From Actinocrinis sp046724665 (lineage in GTDB: Bacteria > Actinomycetota > Actinomycetes > Streptomycetales > Catenulisporaceae), in assembly GCA_046724665.1 (NCBI GenBank), contig JBKOWZ010000059.1, positions 1 through 52,459 of the forward strand: DNA of 52,459 nt. Direction: 5' to 3'. The notes beneath the pieces were generated by a model. That model did not search any database, was not told the DNA's origin, and saw only the letters and a list, made by a program, of their open reading frames with translations. The translations under genes and the position numbers were made by a program. Positions 15,164 through 23,028 of the stretch are shown in pieces. How positions within the stretch are numbered: position 1 is the stretch's first letter; every line of letters begins with the position of its first letter.

Positions 15164-16210
15164 TCAGCTGTAGTCCTCAAGCGTTCCGGTGCGGCGCACG
15201 TCAAGCGACACGCAGTGGAATCCGCCGCTGAGCGTGCGCGCGTGCCGCATGGGCAGCGCGGCGACCGTCACGCCGCGTTTCTCCAGTTCACGGATCAGCG
15301 GGATCTGGAGGTCGTTGACCACGGCGAGATCCGGCCTGACCATGATGAAGTTCAGCCCGGACTGCCACAGCGACGCGCGCGGGTAGCGCCACGCGTATCC
15401 GGTATCGACGTTCTCCGGGCACCAGAGGATGTCCCAGTGCTTGAACACCGCCGGCACCTGGTCCTCGCGGATCCGGTCCGGGTTGAGCACCACGAGGCCG
15501 GGCCGCACCAGGGTGATCGTGGTGTCGATGTGCGTTCCGTCGTAGACGCCGCTGACCGGGTGGACCCGGTAGTCCGCACCGAGCGTGCGTTGGAGCCATT
15601 GCAGGCCCAGCAGGTTCCCGCTGCACGAGACCAGGTAGAGGATGTCCCTGCCGACGCGCAGGATGTTGGCCGCGTCGAAGATCGGCTCGTGGTTGTTGAG
15701 GAGGGAGCCCTGCGCAGGCCGCACGTTGTAGGTCTCGTCGAGCAGCCGTGGCTTCGGCGCGGAGATCCAGCCCGCCCCGCTGCGGAAGTAGTCGAGCAGG
15801 ATGTCCTTGTAGGCGTGCGGCTCGAAGTAGCGGGACCGCAGCACCATCGGCGTCTCGATGATCGTGTCGCCGATCGCCAGCAGCACGTCGCGGGGGCAGT
15901 AGTTGTACTCGCCGTCCGTGGTCCAGTCCGGCGTGCCGAAGCTCCTGGCGTGGTCGGTGACCGCGGGCCGGCGTACCGTCACGCCCTCGGAGCGCAGCAG
16001 TTCGACGAACCCTTCCAGGTCCTCGTTCGCCTCCTCGATGATCCGGGGGTCGTACGGGCCGGTCGGGATGTCCTGCTGCGTCTCCTCGTCCTCCGCGTAG
16101 TTGAGGGCGAACAGTCCGATGTCCGCAGACGGGACGCGGGCGCCGTCGGCGATGCCCACGATCATCTCTTCCAGCGGATCCCATTCGTTGTGCACGTTGA
16201 CCAGCGACAA
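15164..16210 (-). CDS. amidinotransferase (glycine/inosamine amidinotransferase-like)
   Basis: Members transfer the amidino group of arginine to an amine to make a guanidine. Seen are the family N-terminus LVNVHNEWDPLEEMIVG, FEPHAYKDILLDYFRSGAGW, the catalytic-type His in DGTHIDTT and the Cys in GGFHCVSLDVRR near the C-terminus. I chose the TTG at 16210 because GGAG lies 6 nt before it and the family starts there; an ATG at 16249 would add an Arg-rich tail and has no clear binding site. It is first in the minus-strand cassette, 23 bp before the didomain gene. The acceptor is unknown; a hydrazino or diamino acid of the pathway is plausible. Confidence 0.85.
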   Translation of the reverse strand: MSLVNVHNEWDPLEEMIVGIADGARVPSADIGLFALNYAEDEETQQDIPTGPYDPRIIEEANEDLEGFVELLRSEGVTVRRPAVTDHARSFGTPDWTTDGEYNYCPRDVLLAIGDTIIETPMVLRSRYFEPHAYKDILLDYFRSGAGWISAPKPRLLDETYNVRPAQGSLLNNHEPIFDAANILRVGRDILYLVSCSGNLLGLQWLQRTLGADYRVHPVSGVYDGTHIDTTITLVRPGLVVLNPDRIREDQVPAVFKHWDILWCPENVDTGYAWRYPRASLWQSGLNFIMVRPDLAVVNDLQIPLIRELEKRGVTVAALPMRHARTLSGGFHCVSLDVRRTGTLEDYS

Positions 16211-16628
16211 GACGAACTCCAGTTTCCGGCGGCGACTGCGCGGCGGCATCCGGGCACAGCTGAGTCCAGCGACGACGCACTTGCAAGACTATTGATAAAC
16301 GCGAATACGGCATCTGAGCCCGAGGACCCACGATGCGCATGAGTGGCCTGGCGTGTTGAACCGTGTCGAACCAGGGATCTGATGCGAGGAGTGAGAAATC
16401 CAGGCGTAACCCGGACCCCGGTTCCGCTTCCCGTTTCTGGTGAAATGCTGTGAATCCGCCCTCGTGGACGGCCCTTCTCGACACCGCCCGGTGTTTCTAC
16501 CGGCTCTCATACTCGCCGACCACTGTCGGACTGTCAATAGTTACCCGCCGGTACGTCAGCTCACTGATACGTGGTGGGGCGAATGTTGTCTCAGGATGCT
16601 GTGTAAGTTTCCAGGCCGCGGCCGGTTT
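16211..16628 (-). other. long untranslated leader / intergenic stretch before amidinotransferase
   Basis: No gene is supported here. With the promoter at 16509-16537 the hydrazine cassette would carry a leader of about 290 nt. I did not recognise a riboswitch family. The short open frames across it are shadows. Confidence 0.4.
16509..16537 (-). promoter_or_regulatory. candidate promoter of the hydrazine cassette
   Basis: On the minus strand, TTGACA (16532-16537), a 17-bp spacer and GAGTAT (16509-16514). It reads toward the amidinotransferase. The spacer contains a second GACAG, giving a GACAGT direct repeat. Confidence 0.5.
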
Positions 16629-17363
16629 TCACCCCGGCGGAACCATGCCGAACACCCGTGCGGGCGCACCCGAGCCGTCTACCAGCGGTATCACGCCGAC
16701 CACGATCCAGGAACCGACAGCGGGCAGTCGGTCCAATCCCGTCAGGCCTTCCAGGTGCCACAACCCCGCGCTCAGCCCCGCTTTGTGCGCCGGCAGCTGC
16801 GAACTGTTGCCCGGGTCGATGCTGAGGGTGTCGATTCCCACGCCGACGATCTTCCGCTGGACAAGAGACCGCATGGCGTCTGCGGACAGCCCAGGGCAGC
16901 GGGCAGAACCCGATCCTCCTATATACGCCTCTGGCCTCGTGAGATGCCTGTCCCATCCGGTGCATACCAGAACCGCCGATCCGCCCGGGATGGGACCGTG
17001 CTCTGCTTCGAAGCTCGCCACGTGGTCCGCTTGTACGGCGAAGTCCGGGTCGTCGCCGCACGCCGATCTGACGTCGATCACCACACAGGGGGCGACCAGC
17101 TGCGAGACAGTGAGCTGATGAACGAAACGGCCGCGGGGATCGAAATGGGCCGGCGCGTCGAGGTGTGTGCCTGAGTGCTCGGGCAGAGACAGCGTTCTGT
17201 CGTACATGCCGTCCCGCTCGATCTCGCAGACGACCTGCGCGCTGACACCGGGCCAGCCCGGCCACGCAGCCGTCTGCGGCCCCAAGGGCTGCGACAGGTC
17301 GTGGACCTGCCACGTGGCGGTCCCCTCCGGCGACCACCGCATGCCGGCTTCGTCTGTCACCAC
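16629..17363 (-). CDS. cyclase / kynurenine-formamidase-like metal hydrolase
   Basis: A 244-residue protein of the cyclase family (KynB-like). The diagnostic metal motif HSGTHLDAPAHF is at about residues 63-74, preceded by VHDLSQPLGPQTAAWPG. Members hydrolyse amide or lactone-like bonds (formylkynurenine, isatin) using Zn or Mn. Start GTG 17363 lies 6 bp after the permease stop, with the GAGGAAGG of the permease's last codons as binding site, so both are in one operon. It may belong to a catabolic or uptake unit inserted within the biosynthetic region rather than to the pathway itself. Confidence 0.82.
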   Translation of the reverse strand: MVTDEAGMRWSPEGTATWQVHDLSQPLGPQTAAWPGWPGVSAQVVCEIERDGMYDRTLSLPEHSGTHLDAPAHFDPRGRFVHQLTVSQLVAPCVVIDVRSACGDDPDFAVQADHVASFEAEHGPIPGGSAVLVCTGWDRHLTRPEAYIGGSGSARCPGLSADAMRSLVQRKIVGVGIDTLSIDPGNSSQLPAHKAGLSAGLWHLEGLTGLDRLPAVGSWIVVGVIPLVDGSGAPARVFGMVPPG

Positions 17364-17369
17364 AGGGGA

Positions 17370-18935
17370 TCAGCCTTCCTCGTCCGCGGCGGCCGGTACG
17401 GGCCGGGGTGACTGAACGACCTCCCGGCGTGTGCGCCGCCCCGACACGTAGAAGAACACGCCGACCACGGCAAGGAACACCAGGGGCAGGAACTGGGACA
17501 GCTCATATTGCAGACGCTGGCCGGCAAAGCCGTCCGGAAGGGATTCGTCCGGGCTCGAGGTCCCGAATCCCGGCCAGAGCAGTGCGATGGATGCCAGAAT
17601 CGCCCAGCCGGATGTGAGCAATCCGACGACCCATGCCCCCACATTTCGGCGGCCGGGTATGCGATAGGGCCGTGGCACGTCGGGATGGGAGTACCTCAGC
17701 CTGATCAGCGCGGGATAAATCGCGATATAGGAGATCAACGTGGTCGAGATCGCCACCGCGAGAACGGCGCTGAAGTACTTGGCCGCGTCGCCGTTGGTCA
17801 GCAAGAACGCCAGGAGCATCACTGTGGTGGCCAGTATCCCCGACATCAGGTTCACGGGCACCGGGGTACCGAATTTCTTCGAGAACCGTCCCAGCAGGCG
17901 CGGCCCCGCCCCGTCGTAGGCGGCGACGGCCAGGTCGCGGTCGGACCCGATGATCCAGACCACGCCGCCGCTGAAGAGGACGAAGATGAACAAGGCCGCC
18001 ACGACATCGCTGAGCACGGATCCGGCACCGCTCAATACGGGCCCGGCTTCGGTGACGTGGCCGCCGTAGACGACGAATACCGTCTTGATCGCGTCGATGA
18101 AGCCGCCGAGGCTCGTGACCTGATCCGCGGGAAGCACGACGAGGATGGCCAGGATGGGCACCGTGTAGAGAAGGACGGTGGTCACAGCGGCGACCGCGAC
18201 CGCTGCGGGGACGTCGCGCGCCGGATCACTCATCTCCTCCCCGGCGGAGTTCGGCAGCTCGAACCCGGCGTAGTTGAAGACCAGAAGCGGCACGGTGGCG
18301 ATGAAAATCGACCACGTCGGCCGGAACGCCCCTGCCCCGAAGCCGTGGACCCCGTATTTGGCCGCGTAGATGCCCACCGTGATCGTGAAGAATCCGAGAA
18401 GCGCCACCCGCGCCCAGGCGCCGATGGTCGTCACCCATTTTCCGGTACGCAGCGAGAGAATGGCGAAAAGCACCACGAGCCAGATGAAGGCGAGGCCGAA
18501 GAGGTATTGGCTCGCTCCCTGTAGCGACCCGAAGAACTCGCGGAACACGCTGATCGCGACAATCGTCAGGGATCCGCCGATCCAGATGGGGTTCGACGCC
18601 CAGTAGACGACGGTGTTGAGGCCGCCCACCAGCCTGCCGAAGGCGAGGCGAGGCCAGATGTAAGGCCCTCCCTCCTGCGGGAACGCGGACCCGAGTTCCG
18701 CGGTCAGGAGCCCGAAAGGGACGAAGAACAGTAGGGCGAGGAACACCAGCCACGTGAACGCCTGGGCGCCGTTGTCGGCGACGGCGCCGATCGTGTCGAG
18801 AATGACGATCGTCGTGACGAAGAAGAAGATGAGGTGGAAGCGGTTGAGCGCCTTCTTGAGCTTGGAGCGCTCGACCAGCCCAGCCGTCGTGGACTCGGCC
18901 GGATCTGCGGGCGCGATGCCGGTCACGGGTTCCAC
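17370..18935 (-). CDS. APC-superfamily amino acid permease
   Basis: A 521-residue protein with about 12 hydrophobic segments. Features are FGLLTAELGSAFPQEGGPYIWPRLAFGR after helix 2, typical of APC transporters, and NYAGFELPNSAGEEMSDPARDVP in the middle. I chose the GTG at 18935, which follows GGAGG; the longer frame starts beyond the promoter. It heads the permease-cyclase operon under the promoter at 18997-19025. It probably imports an amino acid or amide; the substrate is unknown. Confidence 0.87.
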   Translation of the reverse strand: MEPVTGIAPADPAESTTAGLVERSKLKKALNRFHLIFFFVTTIVILDTIGAVADNGAQAFTWLVFLALLFFVPFGLLTAELGSAFPQEGGPYIWPRLAFGRLVGGLNTVVYWASNPIWIGGSLTIVAISVFREFFGSLQGASQYLFGLAFIWLVVLFAILSLRTGKWVTTIGAWARVALLGFFTITVGIYAAKYGVHGFGAGAFRPTWSIFIATVPLLVFNYAGFELPNSAGEEMSDPARDVPAAVAVAAVTTVLLYTVPILAILVVLPADQVTSLGGFIDAIKTVFVVYGGHVTEAGPVLSGAGSVLSDVVAALFIFVLFSGGVVWIIGSDRDLAVAAYDGAGPRLLGRFSKKFGTPVPVNLMSGILATTVMLLAFLLTNGDAAKYFSAVLAVAISTTLISYIAIYPALIRLRYSHPDVPRPYRIPGRRNVGAWVVGLLTSGWAILASIALLWPGFGTSSPDESLPDGFAGQRLQYELSQFLPLVFLAVVGVFFYVSGRRTRREVVQSPRPVPAAADEEG

Positions 18936-18970
18936 CTGGCCACCTCCACAGCTTGACGGAATGTACCAGC

Positions 18971-18995
18971 ACAGATGTACATCTGTACCGGTACA
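18971..18995. promoter_or_regulatory. double palindromic operator of the permease operon
   Basis: Two overlapping palindromes, ACAGATGTACATCTGT (18971-18986) and TGTACCGGTACA (18984-18995), lie just downstream of the -10 box, where a bound repressor would block initiation. Confidence 0.65.
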
Positions 18996-18996
18996 C

Positions 18997-19025
18997 AGAC
19001 TAAGGCGGTACTCAAGGAAAGTCAA
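18997..19025 (-). promoter_or_regulatory. promoter of the permease-cyclase operon
   Basis: On the minus strand, TTGACT (19020-19025), a 17-bp spacer and TAGTCT (18997-19002). This is a near-ideal Streptomyces housekeeping promoter; transcription would start near 18990, inside the operator. No gene is seen between 18936 and 19136. Confidence 0.75.
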
Positions 19026-19136
19026 TACCCTGCGTAGCTCGACATAAGATGCCTGAGTTGAGGGTGTTATTCATTGTCTGATCGCTAATCGCCTGCTCGA
19101 CTGCCGATGGGGGCGAGTCGGGTTGCAGGGAGCCGA

Positions 19137-20474
19137 TCATAGTGGGCTGAGGCCCAGCGTGTGGCGGAGTGTGCCGTCTTCGTAGCCGGTGCGGAACAGG
19201 CCGCGTCGCTGGAGTCTTGGGACGACGAGTTCGACGAAGTCGGCGGCGCTCGCGGGCAGCGGGCCGGGGGTGACGATGAAGCCGTCGCAGCCCTCGTTGA
19301 CGAAGAGGCGCTCGAGTTCGTCGGCGACGTGATCGGGGTCGCCGGTGATCTGGGGAGTCAGTTCCGAGGTGGCGTAGCGGACGGCTGCTTCTCGGAGGGT
19401 CAGGCCTTCCTGCCGGGTGCCCTGGAGCACGACGTCTAGCGAGCCTCTGGTGCCGGGCGCGTCCGCGTTGGCGATGTCTTGCAGCGGAGCGTCCAGGGGG
19501 TAGGTCGTGAGGTCTATGCCTACCTGGGAGCTCAAGGTCAGCAGGCCGGCGGCCGGGTCGATCAGATCCTCCAGGTAGCGGCGCTTCTCTTCGGCGATCT
19601 GTGCGGTCTCGGCGACGATGACTTGGACCGCGTTGAGGATTTTGAGTGCGTTGGGGTCGCGGCCGTGCCGCTGTGCTCGCTTCTTGATATCGCGGTAGAA
19701 GGCCTGCATGTCGGGGAGGGAATGTTGGAGCGAGAAGACCAGGTCGCTCCATTTCGCGGCGAAGTCCCGGCCACGGTCGGACGCTCCGGCCTGCATCAGC
19801 ACGGGGCGGCCCTGCGGCGAGCGGGGGACGCTGAGCGGGCCGCGGGCGCAGATCCATCTGCCGCGGTAGTTCGGTCTGCGCACCGCGTCGGGGTCGGCGA
19901 AGACGCCGGCCTCCTTGTCGATGCGGAGGGCGCCCTCGGCCCAACTGTCCCAGAGGGCTAGGCATGCCTCGACGGTCTCCTCGGCACGCTCGTAACGCTC
20001 GTTCTTCCCCGGGAGGCTGTCCATGCCGAAGTTGAGCGCCGCGCTGCGCTGGCTGGTCGTGACGATGTTCCACGCCGCGCGGCCGCCGCTGAGGTGGTCG
20101 AGGGTGGCCATCGACCGGGCGATGTCGTACGGCGCGTAGAACGTGGACGAGCGTGTGACGCCCAGCCCGAGGTGGGTGGTGTGGGCGCTCACCGTGGCCA
20201 GCGTGATCGCCGGATCCAGCTGGATCGCGCCCTGGGTGCCCTTCTGCACCGTGGCCCGGTAGTCGCCGACCTGGTCCGGGACCGCGAGCAGGTCGGGCAG
20301 GAACAGCATGTCGAACCTGCCCTTCTCGTAGATCCGGGCGAGGTCGATCCACCAGCGGGCACTGAGATACCCCGGATCCGCGGCCGGGTGGCGCCAGGCG
20401 CCGTGGTGGTGCGAGGTGGGGACCATCACGTAGGCGACGAGCGACATTCGATCATTGCGACGGGTGACCGGCAT
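19137..20474 (-). CDS. flavin-dependent monooxygenase, NtaA/SnaA/DszA (luciferase-like) family
   Basis: A 445-residue protein from the ATG at 20474 (AAAGG about 9 nt upstream). The family signature includes HHGAWRHP near the N-terminus, GRFDMLFLPD, SGGRAAWNIVTT, NFGMD, and PVLMQAGASDRGRDFAAKWSDLVFS. Members use reduced FMN from a partner reductase to oxidise C, N or S centres. It is divergent from the aminotransferase at 20563, with an 88-bp gap holding TAAAAT at 20525. No flavin reductase is seen in the window. Oxidation of the hydrazine nitrogen or of a heterocycle is a possible role. Confidence 0.87.
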   Translation of the reverse strand: MPVTRRNDRMSLVAYVMVPTSHHHGAWRHPAADPGYLSARWWIDLARIYEKGRFDMLFLPDLLAVPDQVGDYRATVQKGTQGAIQLDPAITLATVSAHTTHLGLGVTRSSTFYAPYDIARSMATLDHLSGGRAAWNIVTTSQRSAALNFGMDSLPGKNERYERAEETVEACLALWDSWAEGALRIDKEAGVFADPDAVRRPNYRGRWICARGPLSVPRSPQGRPVLMQAGASDRGRDFAAKWSDLVFSLQHSLPDMQAFYRDIKKRAQRHGRDPNALKILNAVQVIVAETAQIAEEKRRYLEDLIDPAAGLLTLSSQVGIDLTTYPLDAPLQDIANADAPGTRGSLDVVLQGTRQEGLTLREAAVRYATSELTPQITGDPDHVADELERLFVNEGCDGFIVTPGPLPASAADFVELVVPRLQRRGLFRTGYEDGTLRHTLGLSPL

Positions 20475-20562
20475 GGTGCGACGCCTTTCGTGTGCCGGAG
20501 GGTCGTGGGGTTGTGGTGTCGGCATAAAATCATGGCAGCAGTCTGATGACGGGGGTGCGACG

Positions 20563-21768
20563 GTGTCTGACGAGAAGGAGCACGTGCGCGAGCGCGAGCA
20601 CTGGCGGTCGCGGGCGGCGGTGAGCCGGCTGCGCGGCGTTCCGCCGTCGGTGTTCGGGCGGATGTCCGCTCTCCAGGCGCGGACCGGGGCGATCGACTTC
20701 GGCCAGGGCTACCCCGACGCGGAAGGGCCGGCGCGGGCCGTCGAAGGCGTCGTGGCGGCGCTGCGCTCGGGGCGCAACCAGTACGCTCCGATGCGGGGTG
20801 TGCCGGAACTGCGCCGGGCCGTGGCCTGGCATCAGGAGACTTACTACAAGCTCGGCTTCGATCCGGACACCGAGGTCGTGGTCACCACCGGCGCCTCGGA
20901 GGCCGTCGCCGCCGCGCTGTTCGGCCTGATCGAGCCCGGCGACGAGGTCGCGGTGCTCGAGCCCTACTACGACGCCTATGCCGCGGGGATCGAACTCGTC
21001 GGCGCGGTCCGCCGGCCGGTGACGCTCGCCGCGCCGGACTTCCGGCTCGACGAGGCGGCGTTGCGCGCGGCCGTCACCGACCGCACCGTCGCAATCATCT
21101 TCAACAGTCCGCACAACCCCACCGGACGGGTCTTCTCCGCCGCGGAACTGGCGCTCCTGGCGCGGGTCGCGCAGGAGCACGACCTGCTCGTGATCACGGA
21201 CGAGGTCTACGAGCACATCGCCTTCGCCGGGCACGCGCACGTTCCGCTCGCGTCCCTTCCGGGCATGCGGGAGCGCACGCTGACCGTCTCCGGGTCGGCC
21301 AAGTCGTTCGCCTTCACCGGCTGGAAGGTCGGCTGGGCGGTCGGGCCCGAGCCGCTCGTCTCCGCGGTGCTGACGGCGAAGCAGTGGCTGACCTTCACCA
21401 CCAACACGCCCGCACAGGCCGGGATCGCCGTCGCGCTCAACGAGTGCACCGACTACCTGGACGGCCTCGCGCCCGGCCTCCAGGAGCGCCGGGATCTGCT
21501 CTGCGAAGGGCTGGACGCCGCGGGCCTGACCGTCTTCGTCCCGGACGGCACGTTCTACGCGCTCACCGATGTCAGTGCGCTGGGATGGGACGACGCGTTG
21601 GAGTTCTGTCTCGCGCTGCCGGAGCGAGCGGGGGTCGTCGCGATTCCGGCGAACGGGTTCTACGACGGTGACGCCGGGCGGCACATGGTGCGATGGGCGT
21701 GTTGTAAGGATCGGTCGTCGATCGAGGATGGGATGAAGCGGCTGCGGGAGGCGCGGTTGCGGCGGTGA
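20563..21768 (+). CDS. class I/II PLP aminotransferase
   Basis: A 401-residue fold-type I enzyme from the GTG at 20563. Seen are FGQGYPDAEGP, VTTGASEAVAAALFGLIEPGDEV, EPYYDAY, the FNSPHNPTGRVF motif, ITDEVYEHIAF, the Schiff-base lysine in SGSAKSFAFTGWKVGW, and a late Arg in MVRWACCKD. It resembles methionine/kynurenine/aromatic aminotransferases of the aspartate-aminotransferase group. It may form a keto acid precursor or deaminate an intermediate. It is convergent with the MFS gene. The longer frame from 20455 has no binding site. Confidence 0.85.
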   Translation: MSDEKEHVREREHWRSRAAVSRLRGVPPSVFGRMSALQARTGAIDFGQGYPDAEGPARAVEGVVAALRSGRNQYAPMRGVPELRRAVAWHQETYYKLGFDPDTEVVVTTGASEAVAAALFGLIEPGDEVAVLEPYYDAYAAGIELVGAVRRPVTLAAPDFRLDEAALRAAVTDRTVAIIFNSPHNPTGRVFSAAELALLARVAQEHDLLVITDEVYEHIAFAGHAHVPLASLPGMRERTLTVSGSAKSFAFTGWKVGWAVGPEPLVSAVLTAKQWLTFTTNTPAQAGIAVALNECTDYLDGLAPGLQERRDLLCEGLDAAGLTVFVPDGTFYALTDVSALGWDDALEFCLALPERAGVVAIPANGFYDGDAGRHMVRWACCKDRSSIEDGMKRLREARLRR

Positions 21769-21798
21769 CGTCGGGGCGCTCCGCGCGGCCCGGGAGGG

Positions 21799-23028
21799 TC
21801 AGGCCAGGGCGGGTTCGCGGTCGGGGTGGCGGTCGGCGGCGGTACGTTGGCGGACGCTTGCGCCCAGGCGCCACTGGCCCAGGCAGGCCAGGGCGCCCGC
21901 CAGCGCGCATGTCCCCCACAGCGCGCCCTGCCCGAAGCCGAGCAGCCAGGCGCCGAGCGGCGGCGCGAGTACCGCGGCGGCTCCGCCCCACGCGGTTCCG
22001 TAGAGGCCGCTGTACCAGCCGCGCAGGCGCTCGGGGGCGAGCGCGATCACGATCGACTGGCCGACGCTGACCACGGCGATCTCGCCCGCGGTCCAGACGA
22101 CGACCGCGGCGACGTAGCCGAGGGTGGTGCTCACGAGGGCGCACAGGCCGAAGCCGGCCCCGAGCAGAGCCGTGCCGACCGCGAAGACCCGGCTGTGGTC
22201 CAGCCGCGCGAGCCTGGCTCCGGCCAGCGGCTGCGCGAGGACGATCACGACGCCGTTCACGGCGATGGCGGTGGCGTAGGCACCCGAGCCGAGCCCGTTC
22301 GCGTCCATGGCGATCGGCATCGTGACGAAGGACTGGTCGTAGACGAGGCCGTATACCAGGGCTATGAGGCAGAAGCCGAGCAGGGTTCTGTCTCGCAGGG
22401 AGGCGCGCACGCCGATCACCGCGCTCTCGGCGCGCGGCCGTCTGGCGGCGCCGGGAGGGTTGGTGCGTGCCGACAGCACGACTGCGGCGGCCGCGGCGGT
22501 GCACAGCGCGTTGCACCAGAACAGCCAGCGCATGCCGAGGTGCTGCAAGCCCGCGCCGATCAGCATGGCGGCCGACAGTCCGAGGTTGACGGCCCAGAAG
22601 AGCAGGCCGTACGCACGGGCACGGTCTCGGGCGGGCACGATGTCGCTGACCAGCGCGCTCGACGCGGGTCGGTAGGCGTCGAGCGCCAGGCCCAGCGTGA
22701 ACAGCAGCGGCATCAGCGCCGACGGACTACGCACCGCCGCGACGGCGACCAGTACCAGGCTAGTCCCGAGCAGGCTGCCGGCCATCGTCGGCAGCCTGCC
22801 GAAACGGTCGGCGAGCCAGCCCCCGGCGATCTGCGAGACGGCTTGGCCCGCGCCGAAGACCGCCAGGCTCAGCCCGGTAGCGGCCAGGCTCAGATGCAGC
22901 TGGGTGTGCAGGTAGATCGCCATGAACGGCTGCACGACCGTGCCCAGCCGGTTCACCAGCGTGCCGGCCCACAGCAGCCAGAAGGCCCCTGCGAAGCCGC
23001 CGAACACGGACCTCAGGAATCCGCGCAC
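21799..23028 (-). CDS. MFS transporter
   Basis: A 409-residue protein with about 12 transmembrane segments and the MFS loop motif GWLADRFGRLPTM after the second helix (about residue 72). I chose the GTG at 23028, which has GGGGAG with 6-nt spacing and overlaps the end of the GNAT-like gene by 16 bp, so the two are coupled. The long Arg-rich extension to 23181 is an overlap artefact. It is probably a product exporter or self-resistance pump. Confidence 0.87.
   Translation of the reverse strand: MRGFLRSVFGGFAGAFWLLWAGTLVNRLGTVVQPFMAIYLHTQLHLSLAATGLSLAVFGAGQAVSQIAGGWLADRFGRLPTMAGSLLGTSLVLVAVAAVRSPSALMPLLFTLGLALDAYRPASSALVSDIVPARDRARAYGLLFWAVNLGLSAAMLIGAGLQHLGMRWLFWCNALCTAAAAAVVLSARTNPPGAARRPRAESAVIGVRASLRDRTLLGFCLIALVYGLVYDQSFVTMPIAMDANGLGSGAYATAIAVNGVVIVLAQPLAGARLARLDHSRVFAVGTALLGAGFGLCALVSTTLGYVAAVVVWTAGEIAVVSVGQSIVIALAPERLRGWYSGLYGTAWGGAAAVLAPPLGAWLLGFGQGALWGTCALAGALACLGQWRLGASVRQRTAADRHPDREPALA

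Noticed and set aside
17508..18524. Plus-strand His/Asp/Glu-rich frame over the permease
   Set aside because: Antisense of hydrophobic helices; no start signal.
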